A DNA stretch of 64,000 bases from Pedobacter steynii (GCF_900103665.1 NZ_FNGY01000006.1:372001-436000); one strand, 5' to 3'. Counted from the stretch's first letter, positions 16,654 through 25,974 are shown. Translations and numbers: made by a program. The notes: generated from the letters alone by a model not told the origin.

Positions 16654-19600
16654 TCCTGTAATTAATCCTACCAAATATCAGTTGTTCACCTTACGGCTGA
16701 TGATCTTTCTTGGTGTTTTTTGCATGTTTTTCTTTTTCGCCGAATTGTTCCGTATGGATACCGATTCAGCTCCGCTATATTGGATGCTCCTGTCTACCAT
16801 TGGTTTTGCCTGTGCGCAGATCATCCACGAATGGATTCACTATTTATTCATTACGGTGCCCAAAAAACCGGGACCACAAAAAGACTTTACGGTTGATGTC
16901 TTCACGACATTTTGCGCGGGAGAACCTTATGAAATGATAAAGGAAACGCTGATTGCAATTAAAGCCATCACTTATCCTCATCAAACTTATCTCTGTGATG
17001 AAGCCAATGATCCTTATTTGAAAGATTTCTGTGAAGAACATGGCATCCATCACGTCACCAGGTCCTTGAAAATAGATGCGAAAGCAGGAAATATTAACAA
17101 TGCATTGAAGCATTCATCGTCTGAACTTTGCCTGGTGCTCGATCCGGACCACGTTCCTTTTCCTGATTTTCTGGATCATGTTATTCCGCATTTTAATCGT
17201 CCTGAGATCGGATTTGTACAAGTGGTACAGTCTTATAAAAATCAGGACCAGACCTTGATTGCCAAAGGGGCAGCACAACAAACCTACCAGTTCTACGGAC
17301 CGATGATGATGACGATGAACAAGTACGGAACGGTGCTGGCGATCGGAGCGAATTGTACATTCAGGCGGGAAGCACTGGATAGTATTGGCGGACATGCAGC
17401 TGGTCTGGCAGAAGATATGCATACCTCGATGCAGCTGCATGCTAAAGGATGGAAATCGGTTTATGTACCTGTGGTTGTCGCGAGAGGTTTGGTTCCAAAT
17501 ACACTATCTGCATATTATAGTCAGCAGTTAAAATGGGCGAGAGGTGTTTTTGAATTGTGGGTGACCAGCTACCCTGAATTGTTCAGGAAATTCAGCTGGA
17601 AGCAAAAAATACACTACGGAACGATACCTGTCTTTTACCTTTCAGGAATATTTTATCTGCTCAATTTTATTATTCCCATCGCTTCCCTGATGGGGAATAC
17701 AAGTCCGGTGAATATTGATTTTTCAAAGTTTTTTATCCTCGCATTTCCGCTAACTATTTTGATTATACTCATCAGGCATTTTGTGCAGAAGTGGGTGATG
17801 GAAGAAGAAGAACGGGGTTTTCATTTGGTTGGAGGGCTGTTGATGATCGGTACCTGGTGGATCTTCCTGATCGGATTTGTTTATACCTTGTTGCGCATCA
17901 AAGTACCTTATATTCCTACACCTAAGGATGATGAAGAGGGGGATAACCGGCTGCTGAACCTTCCCAATATGCTGGTGATTTTCATTTCCCTGGTTGCCAT
18001 TGGATATGGGTTATACCATGACCTGAACCCCTATAACCTTTTTATGGCTGGATTTGCTGCATTTAACTGCCTGATTCTGTTATTTACCATTGCAGCCAGT
18101 AAGCAGCTGCAATTTAGAAAGTATAAGGTCAAACATGCTTATCTGTTCTTCGTGATGCAGCAGATTGCCATATTTAAGACGCATTTCTGGAAATTCAGGC
18201 GACGCGTCTATGGATGGATGAGGAATGCAGCGCTCCTCATCACAGGAGCCATCACCTGTTTCACCGTATACCTGATCACTGCGCAGAAATCCGGGACCGA
18301 AGCGGCAACCCGGCCTTTTCCCGATCGGAGGGATCTTTTAATACCTGGAGTATTTGCGCCTTCCCAATCGGAAGGACTGAGCTCAATGAGGTTGGTAAGA
18401 GAGATAGAAAAGCAAAGTGACATTCATTTTGGTATTGTATCGCTTTATTTATCCTGGGGGGATCAGAAAAAGAATGAATTGCCAGGTAAATTACTGGATA
18501 GTATTTATGATGCCAATGCGGTTCCTATGATCACCTGGGAGCCCTGGCAAAGTTTGTTTGAACAAACCCGGAATGATAAAGAAAAAGAGGTAAAGGTCTT
18601 TTCCCGCATTACAGATGGTAAGTATGATGCCTACCTCAGCCGCTTTTCCAATCAGGTAAAAGCGCTAAACAGACCCGTTTTTATCAGGTTTGCGCATGAA
18701 GCAGATAACCCGCAATATCCCTGGTCGGCTGTTGGTGGAAATACACCTGCTGAATTTATTGCCGCATGGAAATATGTGCATGACTATTTTGGAAATCATC
18801 AGGTCCATAATGTGATCTGGGTGTGGAACCCCTGGAAAGCAGAGGCCGTGAAAACGTATTTTCCGGGAAAGGAATATGTGGACTGGATCGGGGTGACCAA
18901 CCTGAACTATGCAAACCAAAATCCGGATGGGAAATCCTACACAATGGAGGAGCTCTATGAGCCTTTCCACAGACTGAAGGAATTTAAAAACGGATTGCCG
19001 GTGATGCTGGCCGAAACCGGGTCATTGCGTACGGCCGCCGGACAACAGGAATGGTTGCAAAATGCGTTTCATCAGGTAGATACCAGGTATCCGGAAATTA
19101 AATCTATTGTATTTTTTGATAGCGGGGAAGATAAAAATACTTTGATCACCAATAGCAATTCGCACCTTGACTGGAGGGTTGAAGACTTTAATCCGATAGG
19201 GAAAGTGTTAAAGGCTAGCCGAAAGCATACACGATGGGTTTCAAATCAAACTATTGTACGTCCTGAATCAGGTCAGATGACCGATAAGAAAAGGACTTTC
19301 AGTTCAGGAAAAACCGAAGATATCAGGGGTGTCAATTATACGAGGGATCAAAACTGGAAGATCAGCTATCATAGTTTGAAAAAGGAAGAAATTATAAATG
19401 ATTTCAGGCAAATGAAGCAGATGGGAATCAATACGATCAAACATTTTGGGCCGAATATTTACGACCATAACATTCTGAATGTTGCTGCGCAAAAGAACCT
19501 TGGCGTGGTGTATAGCTTCTGGATTGAGGATCAAAACAATTTTATCACCGCGGTAGAAAAGATGGAACGTTTTGCGGACGAAATACTGAAAACGGTCAAT

Positions 19601-20428
19601 AGGCTAAAGCATAACAAAAACATCATCATATGGAATATTGGCAATACGCCGATGCTCCAGATGGAAGCGCATTTTTATAAACCAGACTTATTTTATCCAA
19701 GAGAAGTTTACCTGTCATGGTTAAGAAAATTAGTACTTTCCATTCAGCAGGCAGATCCGGGGCGCCCGGTGGCGGTAGATTTGGCGCTGAACAGTAAGTT
19801 AGGTGCCAATGCCGTATTGTTACAGGATCGGGTCCCTTTCGCTTACCTGGGGCTGGTTGCCGGAAATCATGAAAACGATGAGCACGATGAGGACGAAATA
19901 AAAAAACTGAAAATGCCTTATTTTTATAGCAGTATCAATCCGGATCACTATTTAAAACTGAAGTCAAAAATATCAGGTGCCATCATTGAAAACTGGCAGG
20001 ATCAACAGACAAAAAATACGGTTTCATTTGATGGCTTAAAGGACCTGTATGGGAATAATAAAACGGAGTTGTATGGACTTGGAGCGCGGTGGAATGGTTT
20101 AAACCGGCCAGAACCTATCCCCGGAATGAAGATATTAAAGCCTGCAACGACAATTTTGGAGTCTGGCACGGCAACTTATCATGTGATGTATGAGGTAAAT
20201 GAGGGGTGGAAAATTCTGACAAATCCTAAAGATTTAAAATTCAAATGGCACTTGGTAAAAAACGATAGTTATGGAAATCCAATTCAAACCAATGAAATCG
20301 GAACTGGAGCAGAAATTACGTTGAAAATACCCGCCAGCCCTAAACGTTATCAACTTTACCTGTATGTGATCAAAGGCAGGCAGGTACAAGTGATAAAATC
20401 AAATTTAAACACGCCTTTAATCCCATAA
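16640..20428 (+). CDS. cellulose-synthase-like GT2 glycosyltransferase fused to GH26-like and GH2-like domains
   Basis: 1262 residues. Two N-terminal helices (~15-70) lead into a GT2 domain with D168-P-D170, ED at 258-259 and Q295-QLKW299 (QxxRW with Lys for Arg), then several helices to ~480. Another helix at ~529-549 exports the rest. A GH26-like domain follows with E687 (FIRFAHEADNP) and E792 (VMLAETGS), then a GH2-like barrel (~890-1180) where the acid/base Glu is Thr1003 (IWNIGNTPM) though E1117 (AIIENW) remains, and an Ig-like tail. This is a processive inner-membrane synthase carrying periplasmic hydrolase-like domains. No PilZ domain seen. Confidence 0.85.
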   Translation: MKRNNPVINPTKYQLFTLRLMIFLGVFCMFFFFAELFRMDTDSAPLYWMLLSTIGFACAQIIHEWIHYLFITVPKKPGPQKDFTVDVFTTFCAGEPYEMIKETLIAIKAITYPHQTYLCDEANDPYLKDFCEEHGIHHVTRSLKIDAKAGNINNALKHSSSELCLVLDPDHVPFPDFLDHVIPHFNRPEIGFVQVVQSYKNQDQTLIAKGAAQQTYQFYGPMMMTMNKYGTVLAIGANCTFRREALDSIGGHAAGLAEDMHTSMQLHAKGWKSVYVPVVVARGLVPNTLSAYYSQQLKWARGVFELWVTSYPELFRKFSWKQKIHYGTIPVFYLSGIFYLLNFIIPIASLMGNTSPVNIDFSKFFILAFPLTILIILIRHFVQKWVMEEEERGFHLVGGLLMIGTWWIFLIGFVYTLLRIKVPYIPTPKDDEEGDNRLLNLPNMLVIFISLVAIGYGLYHDLNPYNLFMAGFAAFNCLILLFTIAASKQLQFRKYKVKHAYLFFVMQQIAIFKTHFWKFRRRVYGWMRNAALLITGAITCFTVYLITAQKSGTEAATRPFPDRRDLLIPGVFAPSQSEGLSSMRLVREIEKQSDIHFGIVSLYLSWGDQKKNELPGKLLDSIYDANAVPMITWEPWQSLFEQTRNDKEKEVKVFSRITDGKYDAYLSRFSNQVKALNRPVFIRFAHEADNPQYPWSAVGGNTPAEFIAAWKYVHDYFGNHQVHNVIWVWNPWKAEAVKTYFPGKEYVDWIGVTNLNYANQNPDGKSYTMEELYEPFHRLKEFKNGLPVMLAETGSLRTAAGQQEWLQNAFHQVDTRYPEIKSIVFFDSGEDKNTLITNSNSHLDWRVEDFNPIGKVLKASRKHTRWVSNQTIVRPESGQMTDKKRTFSSGKTEDIRGVNYTRDQNWKISYHSLKKEEIINDFRQMKQMGINTIKHFGPNIYDHNILNVAAQKNLGVVYSFWIEDQNNFITAVEKMERFADEILKTVNRLKHNKNIIIWNIGNTPMLQMEAHFYKPDLFYPREVYLSWLRKLVLSIQQADPGRPVAVDLALNSKLGANAVLLQDRVPFAYLGLVAGNHENDEHDEDEIKKLKMPYFYSSINPDHYLKLKSKISGAIIENWQDQQTKNTVSFDGLKDLYGNNKTELYGLGARWNGLNRPEPIPGMKILKPATTILESGTATYHVMYEVNEGWKILTNPKDLKFKWHLVKNDSYGNPIQTNEIGTGAEITLKIPASPKRYQLYLYVIKGRQVQVIKSNLNTPLIP

Positions 20429-20508
20429 CGTAGCTTATATTTTACTTTTTTTGCGGTATTTTCGTACGCGTTTTAATCGCAATGATCAAAATCAATAATT
20501 ACAAAACC

Positions 20509-20802
20509 ATGGACAATAGCAATTCGGTAACACACAATGTTTATTTTGAAGGAAAAGTACAAAGCCTCGGTCTGGAAACGGAAAAAGGAAAAGCTACAGT
20601 AGGCGTAATGAAAAGCGGAACGTATACCTTTTCTACTTCTTCAGCAGAAAAAATGATCGTCATCTCAGGCACAATGACTGTCAGATTACCGGGGCAGGAC
20701 TGGGCTAAATATTCCGCACAGCAGGAATTCGATATCGTAGCCGGTGTTTCATTTGAGGTGACCTGCGACGCAGATGTGGCCTATATCTGCTATTACGAAT
20801 AA
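20509..20802 (+). CDS. ppnP: pyrimidine/purine nucleoside phosphorylase PpnP (YaiE family)
   Basis: 97 residues from the ATG at 20509 (an ATG 27 bp upstream is in frame; the family is usually ~94 residues, favouring the shorter form). The single cupin domain matches PpnP: YFEGKVQSLGLE, KATVGVMKSGTYTFSTSSAEKMIVISGTMTVRLPG, ending VAYICYYE. The enzyme phosphorolyses nucleosides to base and ribose-1-phosphate in the cytoplasm. It is separated from the synthase fusion by ~80 bp and is probably not functionally linked to it. Confidence 0.9.
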   Translation: MDNSNSVTHNVYFEGKVQSLGLETEKGKATVGVMKSGTYTFSTSSAEKMIVISGTMTVRLPGQDWAKYSAQQEFDIVAGVSFEVTCDADVAYICYYE

Positions 20803-20826
20803 TTCAATACGCTAATCATTTTCTGA

Positions 20827-21723
20827 ATGAACACTAAAATTAAGGGCTATTTCTGGGCATGTATTTCCTCTGCTACGTTTGGCCTTATCCCTTTATTTGC
20901 TTTACCACTCGCACAAAAGGGGCTCTCCCATGATTCGGTTTTATGTTACCGTTTTGCCTTCGCTTCTTTATTTCTGGGGCTTTGGATGATCTTTAAAAAG
21001 GAATCATTTGCCATCGCGAAAAGAGAACTGATCCTGTTGACGGTGCTTGGTGTATTGTATGCCTTGTCGGCACAGTATTTATTCATCAGTTATGATTACT
21101 TAGGTGTGGGTACAGCTTCCACTATTTTATTCCTTTATCCGGTCTTTGTGGCGGTGCTGATGGCGGTCTTTTTCAAGGAAAAGATAAGTGTGGTGACTAC
21201 AGCTGCGATTCTCATTGCCTTCTCAGGGATTTCACTTTTATATAAAGGCAATAACGGGATTAGCCTGAACCCCCTGGGAATCGGTACGATCCTGTTGTCC
21301 GCATTAAGTTATGCAGTTTATATCGTGGTCGTGAATAAGTCAAAGGTGCAACAGATGTCGGGCTATAAACTGACCTTTTATGTAATGGGATTAAGCTCAG
21401 TATACTTCCTGCTAAAAGCACAAATTACCGGAGGCCTGGCGCCATTACCGGATACCACTGCCATCATTGATTTAACTTTACTCTCGCTGCTGGCTACTGC
21501 CTTATCCTGCGTGGCAATGGTGTTTGCAGTGCAATATGTTGGTTCTACGGCAACTGCCATACTTGGCGCATTGGAGCCTGTAGTTGCGGTAGCGGTGGGC
21601 GTGCTTGCCTTTAAAGAGGTGATCACAGGAAACCTGATTCTGGGGATTTTACTGATCCTGATTGCCGTGTCTTTAATTGTCCTTTCTGAGTATTTTTATA
21701 AAAGACTAAAGGTTCAGAATTAA
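20827..21723 (+). CDS. EamA-family (drug/metabolite transporter superfamily) permease
   Basis: 298 residues with ten predicted helices in two EamA repeats. The first begins IKGYFWACISSATFGLIPLFALPLAQ and ends with LYPVFVAVLMAVFFKEKIS; the second has the matching LGALEPVVAVAVGVLAFKEVI, both typical EamA signatures. Inner-membrane metabolite exporter; substrate unknown. It lies 24 bp after ppnP on the same strand and converges with the next gene, whose stop it overlaps by 4 bp. Confidence 0.87.
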   Translation: MNTKIKGYFWACISSATFGLIPLFALPLAQKGLSHDSVLCYRFAFASLFLGLWMIFKKESFAIAKRELILLTVLGVLYALSAQYLFISYDYLGVGTASTILFLYPVFVAVLMAVFFKEKISVVTTAAILIAFSGISLLYKGNNGISLNPLGIGTILLSALSYAVYIVVVNKSKVQQMSGYKLTFYVMGLSSVYFLLKAQITGGLAPLPDTTAIIDLTLLSLLATALSCVAMVFAVQYVGSTATAILGALEPVVAVAVGVLAFKEVITGNLILGILLILIAVSLIVLSEYFYKRLKVQN

Positions 21724-22295
21724 ACCATCATTTGCGGAAGCAGCAATCCGCAGACAAAGCCTCCGATGATCAAAAATCCGGAAAGAAGGAACAAGGGGAT
21801 GGCCAGAAACATCTGGTAGGCCGGACCACTTTCCCTGACCTGGATAAAATATTTGTCATAATCTACCATCTTTGCCGGAAACAAATCGGAAAATACCTGC
21901 TCAAATGAAGAGTTCTCAGAGCTTTCCCTAAGGAGCAGTTTGTAACTTCCACTTTCCGCATGAAATCTTTTCATCTCCATTCTGCCGGTTTCAAAGCCAT
22001 TCATATTGGGGCGTAAAAAGGAGGTCGTTAATGTTACTCCTGCGCCATCACTTTCCCGGATGAGCTGCATTTCGAACTTATCTACAGGAGTTTTTCTGAA
22101 CAGCTGACCTTTTTGCCAGATGGCGTAAACCCCGGTTTCAGGCAGCTGAAAGGTGGTTTCTTTTTGCGTAAAAGGGATCTCTGCCATCACTTTTCCATTG
22201 AAGGTCTTTTTCAGCATGCGGATGGTTTTGATCAGGAGAAATATTCCGACAGGGATAAGGCAAAATAAAACGATGCGCAGTAAGATGATGGTCAT
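21720..22295 (-). CDS. hypothetical membrane protein with two terminal helices
   Basis: 191 residues, family not recognised. One helix at the N-terminus (IILLRIVLFCLIPVGIFLLI) and one near the C-terminus (MFLAIPLFLLSGFLIIGGFVCGLLL) bracket a ~115-residue soluble segment rich in beta strands, probably on the periplasmic face. There is no lipobox or catalytic motif. Its stop overlaps the end of the convergent EamA gene. Its start faces the divergent secreted gene at 22467. Confidence 0.7.
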   Translation of the reverse strand: MTIILLRIVLFCLIPVGIFLLIKTIRMLKKTFNGKVMAEIPFTQKETTFQLPETGVYAIWQKGQLFRKTPVDKFEMQLIRESDGAGVTLTTSFLRPNMNGFETGRMEMKRFHAESGSYKLLLRESSENSSFEQVFSDLFPAKMVDYDKYFIQVRESGPAYQMFLAIPLFLLSGFLIIGGFVCGLLLPQMMV

Positions 22296-22466
22296 ATGAT
22301 TTCTGGTTCTGGTATCTGGTCCGGCAATCTACGATTAAGGCAGGGTTTTGCCATCGGACCACCGCAACTTTTGTTTAACATTTCAGGCCAAAATTTAATA
22401 TTAGAAGTAAAATAGGAGCCGGGTTTTAATTTTATATTTGAGCTGGATACCATTTTAAATACCTGC

Positions 22467-23225
22467 ATGAAAAAGCTGACAACCACCTTACTGCTGATTT
22501 TTAGTGTTTTTGCCGTTTTTGGGCAGGAATTAGAAACGAGATATCGTCCAGCCGTCTCGGGTTTTATTGATGCGGTGAAAAGCAAAAATCTCAGGAAATT
22601 AGCCGATAGAACATCCTATCCTTTGGAAAGGGAATACCCAATACCTGCGATTAAAAATAAACAGGAATTTATAAAACGCTATAAAGAGGTTTTTGATGAT
22701 CAATTGATAAAAAAGATCGTCAACTCCAAACCTGCAAGAGATTGGTCTCAGGTGGGCTGGAGGGGAATCATGCTTTTTCAGGGCGATTTATGGCTGGATG
22801 ATGATGGTACGTTAAGATCAGTCAACCACCAATCAGCGGTAGAGCAAAAGAACAGAGCAGCGCTGATTGCAATAGAAAGAAACAGTCTGCATGAATCCAT
22901 TAAGGTGTTCAAAGATCCTGTTCTGGTGTTCGAAACGGCAAAGTTTAGAATCAGGATTGACGATTTGGGGAATTACAATTACCGTTATGCTTCCTGGCCG
23001 GTAAAAAGTAAAATGTCTGATCAACCCGATCTGATCATAAAGAAGGGAGAATGGGTTCCTGAAGGAAGTGGCGGGAATCATCGGTTTGATTTCAAAAGCG
23101 GCGATTACCTGTACAGTTGCTGGGTAATGGTGATTGGGGCCGGAGAAACTCCCCCGGCTACATTGACGATCTCTAAAGCGAATAAGGAGATCTTATATCA
23201 AAAAGCAATAAACATCAGGAATTAG
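22467..23225 (+). CDS. secreted hypothetical protein
   Basis: 252 residues with a signal peptide (MKKLTTTLLLIFSVFAVFGQ). The mature protein has an N-terminal helical part (SGFIDAVKSKNLRKLADRTSYPLEREYP), then IKNKQEFIKRYKEVFDDQL and WRGIMLFQGDLWLDDDG, which looks like an NTF2/SnoaL-like cone, and a beta-rich C-terminal half. No catalytic motif is evident. A good Bacteroidota -7 element TATATTTG lies at 22433-22440. Converges with the DUF2625 gene 5 bp away. Confidence 0.75.
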   Translation: MKKLTTTLLLIFSVFAVFGQELETRYRPAVSGFIDAVKSKNLRKLADRTSYPLEREYPIPAIKNKQEFIKRYKEVFDDQLIKKIVNSKPARDWSQVGWRGIMLFQGDLWLDDDGTLRSVNHQSAVEQKNRAALIAIERNSLHESIKVFKDPVLVFETAKFRIRIDDLGNYNYRYASWPVKSKMSDQPDLIIKKGEWVPEGSGGNHRFDFKSGDYLYSCWVMVIGAGETPPATLTISKANKEILYQKAINIRN

Positions 23226-23230
23226 CCTTT

Positions 23231-23998
23231 TTATTGAGGCTCTACCGGGGGTTTTTGGTTGATTTCTCTTTGGTTACTCATTACAAACTGATACAGTTCT
23301 TCGGTAGGAACGAGTTTCCTTTTACATTTTTCTATATCCATGCCTTCTTTCGTCCAGAGATAAGGTGAAAAACTATAGGATTTACTACCATCCAGTTTTG
23401 CAATAAACTTATCCCAGGTAGACCACCTCAGACCTTTGTAAAAGGCAGAAAGGTCACTGTCAAAGCAAAAACGAAGAAATTCTGTATAACCAAGTCCAAG
23501 AGATTCCCATTCCAGGCTATTGGGAGCGAGGTAGTAAATGGTTTTTAAGTCCTGGCCAAATGCACCGTAATTGATGGCAAAGAAGCCGCCTACCGCATCA
23601 TCAGCAACCAGAAAATAAGGAGGAACTTCTCCAAATTCTTTAATTGATTTTCCTTTATTCCATTCTGAAACAGAGCGGTTCAATCTTGGGCTTCCTGAAC
23701 CCAGAATTCGTAACCAGCCGTTGTCGATCATAATCCCTCCGCTATTGTAAACGACAGCACCTAAAGTAGAAAAGGTAGTCACCTGAGTATTAAATAAGGT
23801 TGTCTTTGCACTGGCGGAATCAAGTTCCAGGATCTCAACCTTGTTCTTTGCTGAATCTACCCATTTTTGAATCAATGGCCAGGCCGGATCTGTCGTGTTA
23901 ATCAGTTCCTCCAGGCTTCGCATTTTGTTTTGCGCAAAAGCAGTAAAGGATAGGAAGGTGATACCCAGTATTAAGAGATTTTTGATGACATTTTTCAT
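23231..23998 (-). CDS. secreted DUF2625 family protein
   Basis: 255 residues from the ATG at 23998, which opens a signal peptide (MKNVIKNLLILGITFLSFTAFAQ); an upstream in-frame ATG at 24073 lies within a terminator hairpin and lacks sense. The mature part starts with MRSLEELINTTDPAWPLIQKWVDSA, the hallmark of DUF2625, and goes on with GGIMIDNGWLRILGSGSPRL and VADDAVGGFFAINYGAFG. The family has no established function; the domain is otherwise found in cytoplasmic proteins, so export is worth noting. Confidence 0.82.
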   Translation of the reverse strand: MKNVIKNLLILGITFLSFTAFAQNKMRSLEELINTTDPAWPLIQKWVDSAKNKVEILELDSASAKTTLFNTQVTTFSTLGAVVYNSGGIMIDNGWLRILGSGSPRLNRSVSEWNKGKSIKEFGEVPPYFLVADDAVGGFFAINYGAFGQDLKTIYYLAPNSLEWESLGLGYTEFLRFCFDSDLSAFYKGLRWSTWDKFIAKLDGSKSYSFSPYLWTKEGMDIEKCKRKLVPTEELYQFVMSNQREINQKPPVEPQ

Positions 23999-24059
23999 AG
24001 CAACAGAACTTATGTTTTTCAAAGATAGAATGAAAATTGGTTGGTATTGTAAATTCATA

Positions 24060-24097
24060 AAAAAGAGGTGCATTTACAAAAAAATGCACCTCTTTTT
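24060..24097. terminator. strong bidirectional terminator
   Basis: A perfect 16-bp stem: AAAAAGAGGTGCATTT at 24060-24075 pairs with AAATGCACCTCTTTTT at 24082-24097, loop 6 nt, with A and T runs on both flanks. On the minus strand it ends transcription of the 24117-24584 gene. Confidence 0.9.
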
Positions 24098-24116
24098 TGT
24101 TTAACAGAAGCGAAGG

Positions 24117-24584
24117 TTACAATCTGAATCCCACTCTTAAAGCAGCATAGGAAGTACCTGCATCTTCAACCCTGATTCCGGCATCGATACGGTTATTGAA
24201 TTTATAGCCAACACCGCCACCCACAAGAAAGTTTGTTCCGGCGTCATTGAATCCAATCGCAGCACCTAAATTGAAGTTAATAAATACCTTAGGATCTACA
24301 AAGTACTTCACTCCACCTTTTAAGGGTAAAAAAGTATAATTGCTATAGTAATCATATTTAGGAAATAAGGTTTCTACTCCTGTTGCAAGGGTTAGCCCCA
24401 GTTTTTTCTCTACTGCCCATTCTGCTTCTAAAATTCCGCCAATACCTACATTGTAAGCTCTGCTGAAAGGAATAAGCAATTCTGGAGAAAGGGTTATTTT
24501 TGCTGATTGGGCTTGGGATTTTGTGCTCAGGCACACGGTCATCATTCCAATCAGTCCGGCGATTAATAGTCTTTTTGTATTCAT
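24117..24584 (-). CDS. small outer-membrane beta-barrel protein
   Basis: 155 residues. Signal peptide (ending STKSQAQ), then alternating amphipathic strands rich in Gly and aromatic residues (AEWAVEKKLGLTLATGVETLF, GGVKYFVDPKVFINFNLGAAIGF, GGGVGYKFNNRIDAGIRVE) ending in a strand RVGFRL. This is the pattern of a small 8-strand outer-membrane barrel (OmpW/OMP_b-brl type). Substrate or structural role unknown. Followed on its strand by the terminator at 24060-24097. Confidence 0.8.
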   Translation of the reverse strand: MNTKRLLIAGLIGMMTVCLSTKSQAQSAKITLSPELLIPFSRAYNVGIGGILEAEWAVEKKLGLTLATGVETLFPKYDYYSNYTFLPLKGGVKYFVDPKVFINFNLGAAIGFNDAGTNFLVGGGVGYKFNNRIDAGIRVEDAGTSYAALRVGFRL

Positions 24585-24768
24585 AAGATGTGTATTTTAG
24601 TGTGATCAGCTTTAAACAAAGATTAGACCAATTTGTTTTTTCTTATTTTGGAGGCTATACATCCACTTTATCATCCTAATGTCTTTTTCTGAATGATTAA
24701 ATTTCTATACATATGGGTTGTCGCTTTTCCAGCGATCAGAGAATGTAGATTTTAGTCTATTTTAGCAG

Positions 24769-25293
24769 ATGCCTTTAATCAGCAACACAATGGAACTAAG
24801 AATAGAACTCGCTCCTCAGCTTGAAATCGCAGAACAGCGCTATCCCGAAATTTTGAATTTAATCCTGGAATACACGAAATTTATTGACGAAAACGGTGAT
24901 GAAGACGGGAAAGAATACGAAAATCTTATCCACAAGCTGCATTTGCTGACCAATAAAGAGCTATCTAAGTTTAACCTTTGGGAATATTGGGAAGAGGAAG
25001 GGGCAGAAGTTTTGGCATTCCGGATTAGCCTGCCGGATCCGCTCAAGTCAGATCAGTTCTCGAAAGAAGAATTAACAGAGGTGATCAGGCGGTTAAAAAC
25101 CTTTGAAGCAGGCACAGCTGAAGGATTTAAAGAGCACTTTAAGTATTATTTAGCTGATTATTACCATCAATTACTGGCCTTAAATTTCAAGAAGTATACG
25201 TATCAACTTTTCAACAGGCAGAAAGATAAAAAAGGAAATTACTTTGAGTATTCGGTTGAAGAGATCAGCGAAAAGATTAGTCCGGGACATTAA
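24769..25293 (+). CDS. hypothetical protein
   Basis: 174 residues, cytoplasmic, mostly helical and acidic, family not recognised. Key stretches: LEIAEQRYPEILNLILEYTKFIDENGDED, then HKLTLLTNKELSKFNL-like and LADYYHQLLALNFKKYTYQLF. The ATG at 24790 is an equally likely start. It precedes the 25295 gene by 1 bp, so the two are probably made together and may interact. Nothing in the sequence gives a function. Confidence 0.72.
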   Translation: MPLISNTMELRIELAPQLEIAEQRYPEILNLILEYTKFIDENGDEDGKEYENLIHKLHLLTNKELSKFNLWEYWEEEGAEVLAFRISLPDPLKSDQFSKEELTEVIRRLKTFEAGTAEGFKEHFKYYLADYYHQLLALNFKKYTYQLFNRQKDKKGNYFEYSVEEISEKISPGH

Positions 25294-25294
25294 A

Positions 25295-25966
25295 ATGGAT
25301 CAGAAAATAACCACTTATACGACACTTTGGAATCTGGTTGAGGCGGATGAAAATGATCATGAACTAAAAGATATGGCCAGATTACTGCTCGAAGCGATGA
25401 GCGATTGGCCAAGGGCAGAGCAAAATAATATTGCTAACTTTTTAAACGAGTTCAAAGGATATTTTGGACAAGCCCTGACGATAAAGATGATTCAGGCTAA
25501 GAAGTTTGACGGGCATAATGCCTGGCAGCTAGAAGCTGGAGCCGCCATCCAGGAAATTCTAGATATTGCGGCCAAACACGGTAGGGAATCTGACTTTGAT
25601 AAAATCATAGCTCATATTTTAAACCACTACAATGAAGTTTTTCGTGCGGTTGATTTTATCGCTGAACTCAGCTATCGGACATCAGCACAAGGCGGCCGGA
25701 GTACGCCGGCAAAATCTGGCTACAGGCCGGCGGTTAAATTTGATTTTGATGAAATGCAGACCTCCGGGCAACAAACATTTATAGGTAAGGATACCGTCTT
25801 TCCAGGCGAAACAGTAGATGCAAAAATTAAAATCATAGCCTCAGATTACTTCGCCGGTTGTTTGACAGAAGGGATGATTTTTGAATTTAAGGAGGGACCT
25901 AAAGTTATTGGAACAGGAATTATAAAGCAGATCATAAATGATAAACTTGAGCTAAATAAGCTGTAG
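25295..25966 (+). CDS. hypothetical protein with EF-Tu domain III-like C-terminal segment
   Basis: 223 residues from ATG 25295, one base after the upstream stop. The first ~150 residues are helical and unrecognised (TLWNLVEADENDHELKDMARLLLEAM, AGAAIQEILDIAAKHG). The C-terminal ~75 residues (FIGKDTVFPGETVDAKIKIIASDYFAGCLTEGMIFEFKEG, then VIGTGIIKQI) follow the strand order of elongation-factor Tu domain III (TEGMRF-REGG-TVGAGVV). The protein lacks any GTPase domain, so a stand-alone EF-Tu barrel on a different helper domain is inferred. Its partner may be the overlapping upstream gene. Confidence 0.75.
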   Translation: MDQKITTYTTLWNLVEADENDHELKDMARLLLEAMSDWPRAEQNNIANFLNEFKGYFGQALTIKMIQAKKFDGHNAWQLEAGAAIQEILDIAAKHGRESDFDKIIAHILNHYNEVFRAVDFIAELSYRTSAQGGRSTPAKSGYRPAVKFDFDEMQTSGQQTFIGKDTVFPGETVDAKIKIIASDYFAGCLTEGMIFEFKEGPKVIGTGIIKQIINDKLELNKL

Positions 25967-25974
25967 TGATCTTG

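Noticed and set aside
2530..24765. Shared 13-mer ATTTTAGTCTATT before the fuconate dehydratase gene and before 24769
   Set aside because: Short AT-rich match at differing distances from the start codons; not enough to claim a common operator.
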